Made by a program: the position numbers and the translations under genes | From: Vicinamibacteria bacterium | Lineage (GTDB): Bacteria; Acidobacteriota; Vicinamibacteria; Vicinamibacterales; UBA8438 | Assembly: GCA_022820825.1 (NCBI GenBank) | Contig: JAJEEU010000009.1 | Location: 1-64,000, forward strand | Direction: 5' to 3' | DNA length: 64,000 nt | Part shown: positions 8,231 to 16,317 of the stretch, in pieces | Layout: every line of letters begins with the position of its first letter | Position numbering within the stretch: position 1 is the first letter of the stretch | Notes under the pieces: model-generated | The model's input: the letters and a program-made list of their open reading frames with translations, nothing else | The model's database searches: none | Told to the model about the DNA's origin: nothing

Positions 8231-8818
8231 GTGCGCGAAGGACTGATCGACAGGCGCACGCGCGAGACGGCCATCAAGCTCCGGCTCGATCTGGACGGGC
8301 AGGGGCGCTACGACGTGCGGACCGGCATCCGCTTCCTGGATCACATGCTGGAGCTGGCCGCGCGGCACGGCGTCATGGACCTCAGGCTGGCGGCCGAGGG
8401 CGATCTGGACGTCGACCAGCACCACACCGTGGAGGACGTCGGCATCGCGCTGGGCGAGGCGGTCGACAAGGCGCTCGGCACGAGGCAGGGCATCAACCGG
8501 GCGGGCTACTTCGTCATGCCGATGGACGAGACGCTGGCCGTGGCGGCCATCGACTTCAGCGGCCGGACGCACGCGGTCGTCGATCTGCGCGTTAGGGCGC
8601 GGCTGGTCGGCGACCTGCAGACCGAGCTCGTCACCGACTTCTTCGAGGGGTTCGCGCAGGGCGCCCGCGCCAACGTGCACCTGAAGGTGCTCTACGGCCG
8701 GTCGAGCCACCACAAGGTCGAGGCCGTCTTCAAGGCGTTCGCCCGCGCACTGCGCGTGGCCTGCTCCCGCGACCCGCAGCTCGGCGCGCTGCTGCCCAGC
8801 ACCAAGGGACTCCTGTAG
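8231..8818 (+). CDS. hisB: Imidazoleglycerol-phosphate dehydratase
   Basis: A 195-residue monofunctional HisB (no histidinol-phosphatase domain). It dehydrates imidazole glycerol phosphate to imidazole acetol phosphate using Mn-bound His/Glu clusters. Family motifs are '[16 protein letters not shown]', '[16 protein letters not shown]', '[30 protein letters not shown]'-type blocks. The start is GTG at 8231, supported by a TGAGGAAA site, and the next in-frame residues match the family N-terminus. It is followed after 19 bases by hisH. Confidence 0.95.
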   Translation: MREGLIDRRTRETAIKLRLDLDGQGRYDVRTGIRFLDHMLELAARHGVMDLRLAAEGDLDVDQHHTVEDVGIALGEAVDKALGTRQGINRAGYFVMPMDETLAVAAIDFSGRTHAVVDLRVRARLVGDLQTELVTDFFEGFAQGARANVHLKVLYGRSSHHKVEAVFKAFARALRVACSRDPQLGALLPSTKGLL

Positions 8819-8837
8819 GGTAGGGGCGGCCCGGACC

Positions 8838-9452
8838 ATGATTGCGCTGATCGACTACGGCGCCGGCAACCTCACCTCCGTCCGCAAGGCGCTCACGCAT
8901 CTGGGCGCCGAGTTCCGCGTACCGGACGGACCGGCCGACCTGGACCGCATGACGGGCGTCATCGTCCCGGGCGTGGGCAACTTCGAGGCGACGGCGGTCC
9001 TCGCCCCTGAATGGCGCGGCGCCATCGCCGGGGCGGTCGGGCGCGGGACGCCGCTGCTGGGAATCTGCCTCGGCCTGCAGTGGCTGTTCGAGGGCAGCGA
9101 GGAAGCTCCCGGCGCCGAGGGGCTGGGCGCCATGCCCGGCACATGCGCGCTCATCCGCGGCGGCCCCGACGACGACTTCGGCATCTTCAAGGTGCCGCAC
9201 GTGGGCTGGAACAGCCTGCACGTGACGCGCGACTCGTGGCTGCTCGACGGCGTCGGCGAGGGCGACCAGGTGTACTTCACCCATTCCTACGCAGCGCCGG
9301 TGACGGCCGACTGCGTCGCGTCTACCCGCTACGGCATCGACTTCGCCAGCGCCGTCCAGCGCGGTCACGTGGCCGGCGTGCAGTTCCATCCCGAGAAGTC
9401 GGGAGACGTGGGCCTGCGCATCCTGCGCAACTTCTTGGAGCGGGCGGCGTAG
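8838..9452 (+). CDS. hisH: Imidazole glycerol phosphate synthase, glutaminase subunit
   Basis: A 204-residue class I glutamine amidotransferase supplying ammonia to HisF. The N-terminus 'IALIDYGAGNLTSVRKAL' is diagnostic; the nucleophile Cys is in 'LLGICLGLQWLF', and the catalytic His-Pro-Glu is in 'GVQFHPEKSGD'. It forms a heterodimer with HisF, encoded immediately after (hisF GTG two bases beyond the hisH stop), which makes translational coupling likely. Confidence 0.95.
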   Translation: MIALIDYGAGNLTSVRKALTHLGAEFRVPDGPADLDRMTGVIVPGVGNFEATAVLAPEWRGAIAGAVGRGTPLLGICLGLQWLFEGSEEAPGAEGLGAMPGTCALIRGGPDDDFGIFKVPHVGWNSLHVTRDSWLLDGVGEGDQVYFTHSYAAPVTADCVASTRYGIDFASAVQRGHVAGVQFHPEKSGDVGLRILRNFLERAA

Positions 9453-9454
9453 CG

Positions 9455-10210
9455 GTGCTGTCCAAACGCATCATCGCCTGCCTGGACGTCCGCGACGGAC
9501 AGGTCGTCAAGGGCATCAACTTCGAGGGACTGCGCTCGGCCGGCGACCCCGGCGCGCTCGCCCGGCGCTACAACCGCGAGGGGATCGACGAGGTAGTGAT
9601 TCTGGACGTCACCGCGACGATCGAGAAGCGCAAGGCGCTGGCGCGCACGATCAACGCGGTGGCGCAGGAGATCTTCCTGCCGCTGTGCGTCGGCGGGGGC
9701 ATCAAGGACGAAGCGCACGCCGACGCGGCCATCGAGGCCGGCGCCGACAAGGTGAGCCTGAATACCGCGGCCATCGCCCGGCCCGAGCTGTTGACGGCGC
9801 TCGCGCGGCGCTACGGGAGCCAGGCTGTCATCGTCGCCATCGACGCCAAGCGCGAGAGCGGCGCCTTTCGGATCTACGTGCGCAGCGGGCAGCAGGCCAC
9901 GGAACGCGACGCCGTGGAGTGGGCGCGGGAGGCGGCCGACCGCGGCGCCGGCGAGATCCTGCTAACGTCGATCGACCGCGACGGCACCAAGAGCGGCTTC
10001 GACTGCGAGCTGACCGCGGCCGTGTCGGAGGCGGTCTCGATACCGGTCATCGCGTCGGGCGGCGCCGGCACGTTCGACCACTTCGTCGACGTCTTCACGG
10101 CCGGCAAGGCGCACGCCGCGCTGGCGGCGTCGATCTTCCACTACGCGGAGCACGCGGTGGCCGACCTCAAGCGGCACCTGGCCAGCCACGGCGTACCGGT
10201 CCGCCGCTGA
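9455..10210 (+). CDS. hisF: Imidazole glycerol phosphate synthase, cyclase subunit
   Basis: A 251-residue (beta/alpha)8 barrel that uses HisH ammonia to form imidazole glycerol phosphate and AICAR. The start is the GTG at 9455, two bases after the hisH stop, giving the standard N-terminus 'LSKRIIACLDVRDGQVVKG' with the catalytic Asp11 equivalent. Further motifs are 'PLCVGGGIK', 'AGADKVSLNTAA', 'ILLTSIDRDGTKSGFD' (second catalytic Asp) and 'IPVIASGGAGTFDH'. It is placed before hisA here, the reverse of the common hisA-hisF order. Confidence 0.95.
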   Translation: MLSKRIIACLDVRDGQVVKGINFEGLRSAGDPGALARRYNREGIDEVVILDVTATIEKRKALARTINAVAQEIFLPLCVGGGIKDEAHADAAIEAGADKVSLNTAAIARPELLTALARRYGSQAVIVAIDAKRESGAFRIYVRSGQQATERDAVEWAREAADRGAGEILLTSIDRDGTKSGFDCELTAAVSEAVSIPVIASGGAGTFDHFVDVFTAGKAHAALAASIFHYAEHAVADLKRHLASHGVPVRR

Positions 10211-10219
10211 TCCGCCTGC

Positions 10220-10918
10220 ATGCTCATCCCCTCCATCGACCTCAAGGGCGGGCAGGTCGTGCAGCTCATCCAGGGTGAGCGCCCGGCCATCGCCTCCGAC
10301 GACATCGAGGCGTGGGTGTTGAAGTTCCGGGGTTTCCCGCGCGTGCAGCTCATCGACCTCGACGCCGCCATGGGATCCGGGACCAACGACGGGATCGTGC
10401 GGGAGATCGCCCCGCGGCTGCGGTGCCGCGTCGGCGGCGGCATCCGCACCGTGGCGCGGGCGCGCGCCGTGCTCGGTTACGGCGCGTCGGCGGTCATCGT
10501 CGGCTCGTCGCTCTTCCGGGAAGGCCGTCCGGACCTCGCCTTCGCCGAGGCCCTGGCCGGGGCCATCGGACCCGAGCGGATCATCGCGGCGGTCGACAGC
10601 CGGGGAGGTCAGGTGGTGGTGAAGGGGTGGCGGGAAGCGGCCGGCCTGACGGCCGTCGAGGCCGCCCGGGCGCTGGAACCGTTCTGCGGCGAGTTCCTCT
10701 ACACCCACGTCGATAACGAAGGCCTGATGCAGGGCACCGACCTGGACGCCATCATGGCGGTGCGGCGGGCGACGACCCGCCGGCTCACGGCCGCCGGCGG
10801 CATCACCACGCAGGCGGAGATAGACACGCTCGACGCGGCGGGCATCGACGCCGTGGTAGGCATGGCCATCTACACCGGCCGGCTGCCCCTCCCCGACCCG
10901 CCCCCGCCCGCCGGTTGA
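10220..10918 (+). CDS. hisA: Phosphoribosylformimino-AICAR ribotide isomerase
   Basis: A 232-residue (beta/alpha)8 barrel catalysing the Amadori rearrangement that produces the HisF substrate. It begins 'LIPSIDLKGGQVVQLIQGE' with the catalytic Asp, and has 'CRVGGGIRTV', 'VIVGSSLF', 'AAVDSRGG' (second Asp) and 'LTAAGGITTQAEI'. Nine bases separate it from hisF. It is the last gene of the his operon visible: hisC (aminotransferase), hisE and histidinol-phosphatase are absent from this cluster. The C-terminus is proline-rich (LPDPPPPAG). Confidence 0.92.
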   Translation: MLIPSIDLKGGQVVQLIQGERPAIASDDIEAWVLKFRGFPRVQLIDLDAAMGSGTNDGIVREIAPRLRCRVGGGIRTVARARAVLGYGASAVIVGSSLFREGRPDLAFAEALAGAIGPERIIAAVDSRGGQVVVKGWREAAGLTAVEAARALEPFCGEFLYTHVDNEGLMQGTDLDAIMAVRRATTRRLTAAGGITTQAEIDTLDAAGIDAVVGMAIYTGRLPLPDPPPPAG

Positions 10919-10940
10919 CGAGCGCGCCAGAATAGCAGCG

Positions 10941-12290
10941 ATGCCGGCACCAAGCGACTGGGTGTGGAAGCTGGCCCGCGGCGCGGTCCGTACCTTCTAT
11001 CGCATCGAGCGCGTGGGCGAGCCGCTGCCCGCCGGACCGCTGCTGCTGCTCGCGAACCATCCGAACACGCTGGTCGATCCGGCGCTCATCCAGGCCACGG
11101 CGGGCTGCCGCATCCGCTTCCTGGCCAAGTCGACGCTCTTCGCGGGCCATCCACTGAGCTGGCTGATCCGCGGCTCCGGCGCGATTCCGGTGTACCGCAA
11201 GATGGACCCGGGCGTGGACACGTCCCGCAACGTGGAGATGTTCGCCGCCGTCGAGGCCGCGTTCGCCGCGGGCGAGGCGGTCTGCCTGTTTCCGGAAGGA
11301 ATCAGCCATTCCGAGGGCCGGCTCGAGCCGCTGCGCACGGGCGCCGCGCGGATGGTGCTCTCCAGCGCGGCCGGCGGGCATCCCGTGACGATCGTGCCGG
11401 TCGGCCTGAACTTCGAGCACGTGGCCCGCTTCAGGTCGCGCGCGACCGTTTTCTTCGGACGCCCGTTCGGTACGGACGACCTCGCCGCGGCGTACGCCGC
11501 CGACCAGCAGGCTGCCGTGCGGGAGCTGACCGACCGGATCGAGCGGCGGCTGCGGCGGCTGATGATCGAGGCCGAGCCGCGCCACGACCTGCCTATCGTC
11601 ATGCGCATCGACCACCTCTACACGGCCGCGCGCGGCGTGTCGCGCGACCCCCGCGAGCGCGTCATCCGCCGCCGCGTGATCGCCGCCGGCATGGCGCAGC
11701 TCCGGGAACGGGCCCCGGAACGGCTGGCCGACATCGCCGCCGGCGTCGGCGAGTACGACGCCAGCCTGACGCGCTTCGGCCTGCGCGACCACGACATCGA
11801 CCGCCGCATCCCGTTCGCGGTAGCCGCCCGCTTCGCGGTCCGCGAGGGACTGCTCGCGCTCGTGCTCCTGCCCGTCACCGCGCTGAGCCTGGCGTTCTTC
11901 GCGCTGCCGTACCAGCTCACGGTGCTGGTGACCCGCTTCGCGCCCGATCTCAAGAGCCGCGGCATCTGGGCGGTGTGCGCCGGTGGCGTGGCTTACAGCG
12001 CCTGGGCCGGCGCCATAGGGGCTCTGGCGGCCTGGCGCACCGGTGCCACCGGCGGACTGCTGGCCGTTGCGGGCGTGGTGGGGCTGGCGTTCGGCGGCAT
12101 AGCCGCCTACGAGCGCGAACGCGCCGTGGTGCGGACGGTGAGGGCGTTCTTCGCGCTGCGGCAGACCCCGCTCGGGGCCCGCGTCCGGCTCAGGCGGCAA
12201 CGGGCGGCGCTGGCCGACGTCCTCGACCAGGTGCACAAGTGGCTGGGAGACCGTAGTGAAACCCTGCGTCGCAATGCGCCCGAACGGTGA
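10941..12290 (+). CDS. PlsC-family acyltransferase with C-terminal membrane region
   Basis: A 449-residue membrane-associated glycerolipid acyltransferase. The NHx4D motif is seen in 'LLANHPNTLVDPAL' near residues 37-46. The acceptor-site block 'FPEGISHSEGRLEPLRTGAARMVL' near 117-140 is also family-typical, as is 'VTIVPVGLNF'. After the ~220-residue catalytic part comes a helical stretch and two or more hydrophobic segments ('LVLLPVTALSLAFFALPY', 'GGLLAVAGVVGLAFGGIAAY'). It may acylate lysophosphatidate or a related lipid; the longer C-terminus suggests a lineage-specific variant. CAGAAT lies 7 bases before the ATG, possibly a leaderless start. Repeat copy C begins 3 bases after the stop. Confidence 0.85.
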   Translation: MPAPSDWVWKLARGAVRTFYRIERVGEPLPAGPLLLLANHPNTLVDPALIQATAGCRIRFLAKSTLFAGHPLSWLIRGSGAIPVYRKMDPGVDTSRNVEMFAAVEAAFAAGEAVCLFPEGISHSEGRLEPLRTGAARMVLSSAAGGHPVTIVPVGLNFEHVARFRSRATVFFGRPFGTDDLAAAYAADQQAAVRELTDRIERRLRRLMIEAEPRHDLPIVMRIDHLYTAARGVSRDPRERVIRRRVIAAGMAQLRERAPERLADIAAGVGEYDASLTRFGLRDHDIDRRIPFAVAARFAVREGLLALVLLPVTALSLAFFALPYQLTVLVTRFAPDLKSRGIWAVCAGGVAYSAWAGAIGALAAWRTGATGGLLAVAGVVGLAFGGIAAYERERAVVRTVRAFFALRQTPLGARVRLRRQRAALADVLDQVHKWLGDRSETLRRNAPER

Positions 12291-12292
12291 AG

Positions 12293-12422
12293 TACGAAGG
12301 GGACGGCAGGCACGTTAGCGGCCGTTCCAAGCCGCGCACGGCGCGGCTCGCCAAGCCCGGCGCGGGGCGAAGGGGTCCCCGCTAGGGCTTGGCGGGGGTT
12401 TGGGGCGCAGCCCCATCTAACG
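12293..12422 (+). repeat. Dispersed structured repeat, copy C (full length)
   Basis: A 130-base copy matching 1977-2107 along its whole length. Shared blocks include 'ccaagccgcgcacggcgcgg', 'gcgcggggcgaaggggtccc' and 'gccccatctaacg'. It has three nested hairpins: the GCGCGGC palindrome, 'caagccc'/'gggcttg' arms and GGGGC-GCA-GCCCC. It lies between convergent genes, and its right half encodes the last ~13 codons of the minus-strand PIG-L protein. Confidence 0.88.
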
Positions 12423-15096
12423 ATGCCGCGCCCAAGCTGAGCAGGTTGGCCAGCAACTGGTAGGCGCCGGGGGTCCCGGCCGGGAGCTGCCGCCACAGGC
12501 CGAGCCCGACGTACAGCCAGCGCCCGCCGCCGTGCTGCAGCTCCACCAGCGCGCCCCGCTTCACGCCCGGGTTCCACTCGAACGAGTCTTCGAGCTCGAC
12601 CAGGTCGACGTACGCCGGATCCTTCTCGCCCAGGAAGTACAGGCCCCGCTCCTGCACCCAGCCGCTCCAGGCCTGCGCGCCGACCCGGTTCGGCCAGGCG
12701 AACGCCGGATGGTCCTGCGCGATGACGCGCACCGGCGCCCGCTCGTCGGTCACCCGGTTGCGGCTGACCTCGGCGGGGAGCGGGCCGTACTGCGCCTGGT
12801 TGAACTCGAACTTGTTGTACTGGACGATCGCGACTCCGCCGTTCTCCACGTACTCGAGCAACCGGTCGTTGTTGGCGCGCAGATCCTCGCGGCGCTCGTA
12901 CGCCCGCACCCCGGTGACGATCACGTCGAACCGGTCCAGGTCCCCCCAGGCCAGCTCGTCCGCGTCGATCAGCTCCAACCGCACGCCGAGCTGCTCGATG
13001 GCCTGCGGGACGGCGTCGCCGACGCCCACGATGTAGCCGACGGCGAGATCCGGCGCTACGGACACGTCGATCACCTTGAACGTGCCGGCTGCGGGCCGGC
13101 CCACGTGGCGGCGGGCCGTGTGGGCGTATTCGACCACCTGGAAGCCGCGGTCGTAGCGCCGGCCGGACTCCTCGACGACCGCCCGTATCCGGTGCTCGCT
13201 GCCGGCGGCTGCCACCGACGGACCGGCGGTGACCGTGAAGCGCAGCGTCCGGGATTCGTCCTCGCGCGAGAACCGCACGGGCGCCCGCGCCGGCTGCGCC
13301 CGCCAGCCGGCCGGCAGCTCCAGCGTCACCTCGCCGGCGGCCGCCTCGGGGGCGGTGTTGGTCACCGTGACGCGCACCTCGCGCGGGCTGCCCCCGCCGG
13401 CCGGCACCACCGCGATCTCCGGCGTCATGGACACCGCGAAACGCGGCACGACGTGCAGTTCCATCCGCTTCTCGCCGGCGAAGATGTCGCCGGAATAGCG
13501 GTGCTCGACCGGCCGCTCGATGGAGATCCGGGCGGCGCCCAGCTCGATGTCGAACGTCGCCCGGAAAGGTGTCGGGCGGAACGGCGCGCCGAACGGCGCG
13601 TCCGCGTCGAACGCGTAGCGGTCGGCGCCATCGACGTGGGTCCAGTGGATGCCGGTCGCCGCCGCGTCGGCCGGAATGCCGACCGCGCGTTCGCAGCGGT
13701 ACACCCCGCCGGCAGCCAGCGGCTCGTCGCCGCAGGCGGCGCCTGCCGCCGCGAAGCCGGACAGCCGGACATCGCGCACGCGGACGGCTGCATCTCCATG
13801 ATTCGCGGCCAGCACCGCAACGTCGAGCGGCTGGCCCGGCGTCACCAGGCCATCGTCCGCCAGCGCCTCCAGGCGGACCGCGTACGCCAGCAGCGCGGCC
13901 CGCTCGAACTGCCGCTCCTTCGCCTCCAGACGCAGATCGATCTCTTCCGCAGCGCCGGCCGGCAGCGCCATGCCGCCGAGCGCCGCGCGCAGGCCGCGTA
14001 CAGCCTCCAGTCCCGCGATCACGGGCTCACGCGCCGCGGCCATGCCGGCGCCCTCGAACGCCCGCAGCGCCCCGTCCGCGGCGCGCGCCAGCGCTCCCAG
14101 CCCGCGGGTCAGCGCGTCCGGTGGCTGCGGCCCGGCCAGGCGCGCGAGCCCCTCGAGCGACGTATCGACGCCTGCGAACAGGGAGGTCTCGCCGGCCGGC
14201 CGCGGCTCCGTGAGGGTGGTGCTGTCCAGCCGGTACTGCGCGCCGGACGCGCCCGCGGGCAGCGCCACCAGTTGAGACATCCCCTGGCACTTGTGCATGC
14301 TCCGCGCGCGGCTGCCGATCTCGGCGTAGGTGCGGCCGAGCAGCGGATCGTAGCCGCCGAGGTCGACGGTGGTCAGCGCCGGGTCGGGGTCCGGGCCCGC
14401 AAAGAAGCCCGGGGGGCCGAATCCCATGCCGAACGGAAACCCGGCCTGGAAGTAGAACTTCGCGGCCTGCCACGGCCGCAGGCCCGCCGCGATCTGCTCC
14501 GGAAACCGCGCCGGATCCGCGGCGGCGGCGTATGCCTCCCGCGCCAGGATCGCCGACGCCTGGTGATGCTGCCCGCCGAACTGCCCCTCGGGGCTCATTG
14601 CGGAAATAACGTCCGGGCGCACGGTGCGGATGATGCGCACGAAGTCGCCGAGCACTTCCTCCCGGCCCCAGCGGGCGAATGTCTCCTCCTGGCTGAACGA
14701 GTACCCGAAGTCGACGGCGCGGGTGAAGTACTGCTCGGCGCCGTCGAGCCGGTGCGCCGCCAGCAGCTCCTCGGTGCGCAGGACGGCCAGGGCATCGAAC
14801 AACTCGGCGCCGATCTCGTTCTGTCCGCCGTCGCCGCGCGTCGCCGAGAGCAGTACGGCGCGGTGCCCCTGCCCCTGGGACAGCAGCGCCAGCAGCGCGT
14901 TGTTCTCGTCGTCCGGATGGGCGGTGATCATCAGGTAGGTGCCGGTACTGTTGAGCTGGCGCAATACCAGACCGAGCTCGACCCGCCCGTCCGACGGCCG
15001 CAGGGGTTGGCCGTACGCAGGCGCGACAGCCTGCAGGAGGGTGAGCAGCAACGCGGCCGTGGCGCTCGCGGCCGCCGCGCGGACGCGCAGCGTCAT
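12382..15096 (-). CDS. Large secreted PIG-L (LmbE-type) deacetylase-family protein
   Basis: 904 residues with a signal peptide (to about residue 30, 'APAYGQ'). The N-terminal ~250 residues are a PIG-L/LmbE zinc deacetylase fold: 'YLMITAHPDDENNALLA' (AHPDDE at 59-64), 'RGDGGQNEIG', and a third metal-ligand region 'GQHHQASAILA'. The remainder contains beta-sandwich segments, including a NEW3-like stretch near 'VTVTNTAPEAAAGEVTLELPAGW', and a C-terminal alpha/beta region ('YIVGVGDAVPQAIEQLGV... FDVIVTGVRAYERR'-type) resembling a ThuA/GATase-like fold. It probably acts on a sugar or glycoconjugate outside the cytoplasm; substrate unknown. The last ~13 residues (DGAAPQTPAKP end) are encoded by the repeat. 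A TATACT box lies 6 bases before the ATG. Confidence 0.85.
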   Translation of the reverse strand: MTLRVRAAAASATAALLLTLLQAVAPAYGQPLRPSDGRVELGLVLRQLNSTGTYLMITAHPDDENNALLALLSQGQGHRAVLLSATRGDGGQNEIGAELFDALAVLRTEELLAAHRLDGAEQYFTRAVDFGYSFSQEETFARWGREEVLGDFVRIIRTVRPDVISAMSPEGQFGGQHHQASAILAREAYAAAADPARFPEQIAAGLRPWQAAKFYFQAGFPFGMGFGPPGFFAGPDPDPALTTVDLGGYDPLLGRTYAEIGSRARSMHKCQGMSQLVALPAGASGAQYRLDSTTLTEPRPAGETSLFAGVDTSLEGLARLAGPQPPDALTRGLGALARAADGALRAFEGAGMAAAREPVIAGLEAVRGLRAALGGMALPAGAAEEIDLRLEAKERQFERAALLAYAVRLEALADDGLVTPGQPLDVAVLAANHGDAAVRVRDVRLSGFAAAGAACGDEPLAAGGVYRCERAVGIPADAAATGIHWTHVDGADRYAFDADAPFGAPFRPTPFRATFDIELGAARISIERPVEHRYSGDIFAGEKRMELHVVPRFAVSMTPEIAVVPAGGGSPREVRVTVTNTAPEAAAGEVTLELPAGWRAQPARAPVRFSREDESRTLRFTVTAGPSVAAAGSEHRIRAVVEESGRRYDRGFQVVEYAHTARRHVGRPAAGTFKVIDVSVAPDLAVGYIVGVGDAVPQAIEQLGVRLELIDADELAWGDLDRFDVIVTGVRAYERREDLRANNDRLLEYVENGGVAIVQYNKFEFNQAQYGPLPAEVSRNRVTDERAPVRVIAQDHPAFAWPNRVGAQAWSGWVQERGLYFLGEKDPAYVDLVELEDSFEWNPGVKRGALVELQHGGGRWLYVGLGLWRQLPAGTPGAYQLLANLLSLGAASLDGAAPQTPAKP

Positions 15097-15102
15097 GAGG
15101 CG

Positions 15103-15108
15103 AGTATA
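15103..15108 (-). promoter_or_regulatory. Predicted -10 box (TATACT), leaderless start of the PIG-L gene
   Basis: On the minus strand TATACT is followed by 6 bases (cgcctc) and the ATG, with no ribosome-binding site. It belongs to the recurring TANNNT-N6-start pattern in this window. Confidence 0.5.
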
Positions 15109-15146
15109 CCAACCCGGGTGCGCGCGCCCGGGAGGGAGCCTCCCCT

Positions 15147-16310
15147 TTATGCGCGCGCCACCGACGCCGCGTCGCCGGCGAGCACCCGCTCGTAGAACGC
15201 CTCGTAGCGCGGTACGACTTCCTCGGCGCAGAACTGCTCGTGCACCCTTTGCAGCCCGCCGCGCGCGATGCGCTGGTGCAGCGCCGCGTCGGTCAGCAGC
15301 CCGAGCGCGCTGGCGGTCATGCCGTCGAGGTCGTCAGGGTCGTGCAGGAACCCCGCATGGCCGTCCGCGATCACTTCCGGCAGGCCGCCGACGCGCGACG
15401 CCACCACCGGCACCTCGCAGGCCATCGCCTCCAGCGCCGCGACGCCGAAGCTCTCCTGCGCCGACGGCAGCAGGCAGAGATCGGCCAGCGACAGCAGCGG
15501 CACGACCAGCTCCTGCTCGCCCAGCGGCTCGATGTCTTCCGCCAGCCCCAGCTCCTGCGCGCGGCGGCACGCGCCCGCCAGATCCGGACCGTCTCCCACC
15601 AGCAGCAGCCGCGCCGGCAAATGCTCGCGGATGCGGCGGAACAGCTCGACGACCACGCCGGCGCGCTTGACCGGCCGGAAGTTCGAGACGTGAATCACCA
15701 GCTTCGACTCCGGGTCAGCGCCGCGGTAGCGCGCCAGCAGCCGCTCGTCGACGGTCCGCCGGTGGTGCCGGCAGTCGAGGAAGTTCGGGATGACCTGGAT
15801 CTCGGCGCGCACCGGCAGGTGCCGGTACGTATCGTCGCGCAGGCTTTCGGAAACGGCGGTGACGCCGTCCGACTGGTCGATGCAGAACGCGGCGGTCTCG
15901 GAGTACGACGGATCGCTGCCGATCAGCGTCACGTCCGTGCCGTGCAGCGTGGTGATGATGCGCGGCACCTTGCGGCGGCCCGAGGCGGCCAGGATCTGCC
16001 GCGCGAGATAGCCGGCTGCGGCGTGCGGTATCGCGTAGTGGGCGTGGATGACGTCGAGGTCGAAGGCGCGCGTCACCTCGACCAGCTTGTTCGCCAGCGA
16101 CAGCAGGTACTGCGGGTCCCGGAACAGCGGGTAGCCGGGCGTCTGCACCTCGTGAAACGCGAGGCCGGCCTGGAACTCGCCGAGCCGGATCGGCCGCTCG
16201 GTGCTGATCAGCCGGACCTGGTGTCCGCGGGCGGCGAGCGCCTTGGCCAGCTCCGTGGCGACGATGCCGCTACCGCCGACCGACGCGTAGCAGACGATGC
16301 CGACGTTCAC
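15147..16310 (-). CDS. bshA: BshA-type glycosyltransferase (GlcNAc-malate synthase)
   Basis: A 387-residue GT4-family (GT-B fold) retaining glycosyltransferase. The N-terminus 'MNVGIVCYASVGGSGIVATELAKALAARGHQV', read from the GTG at 16310, and 'HAHYAIPHAAAGYLA' are characteristic of BshA, which makes GlcNAc-malate in bacillithiol synthesis. C-terminal nucleotide-sugar motifs are 'VIHVSNFRPVKR', 'LLLVGDGPD' and 'FGVAALEAMACEVPVVASRVGGLPEV' (E-x7-E). BshB and BshC partners are not in the window. The neighbouring PIG-L protein is secreted and far larger than BshB, so it is unlikely to be the deacetylase of this pathway. Confidence 0.85.
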   Translation of the reverse strand: MNVGIVCYASVGGSGIVATELAKALAARGHQVRLISTERPIRLGEFQAGLAFHEVQTPGYPLFRDPQYLLSLANKLVEVTRAFDLDVIHAHYAIPHAAAGYLARQILAASGRRKVPRIITTLHGTDVTLIGSDPSYSETAAFCIDQSDGVTAVSESLRDDTYRHLPVRAEIQVIPNFLDCRHHRRTVDERLLARYRGADPESKLVIHVSNFRPVKRAGVVVELFRRIREHLPARLLLVGDGPDLAGACRRAQELGLAEDIEPLGEQELVVPLLSLADLCLLPSAQESFGVAALEAMACEVPVVASRVGGLPEVIADGHAGFLHDPDDLDGMTASALGLLTDAALHQRIARGGLQRVHEQFCAEEVVPRYEAFYERVLAGDAASVARA

Positions 16311-16317
16311 GGGGAAG

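Noticed and set aside
5965-8277. 770-codon minus-strand frame opposite hisG-hisD
   Set aside because: It is antisense to several strongly conserved his genes and has no family motif, ribosome site or plausible composition.
12382-15096. PIG-L protein as the bacillithiol deacetylase BshB
   Set aside because: It is 904 residues with a signal peptide and several extra domains, whereas BshB enzymes are small and cytosolic.
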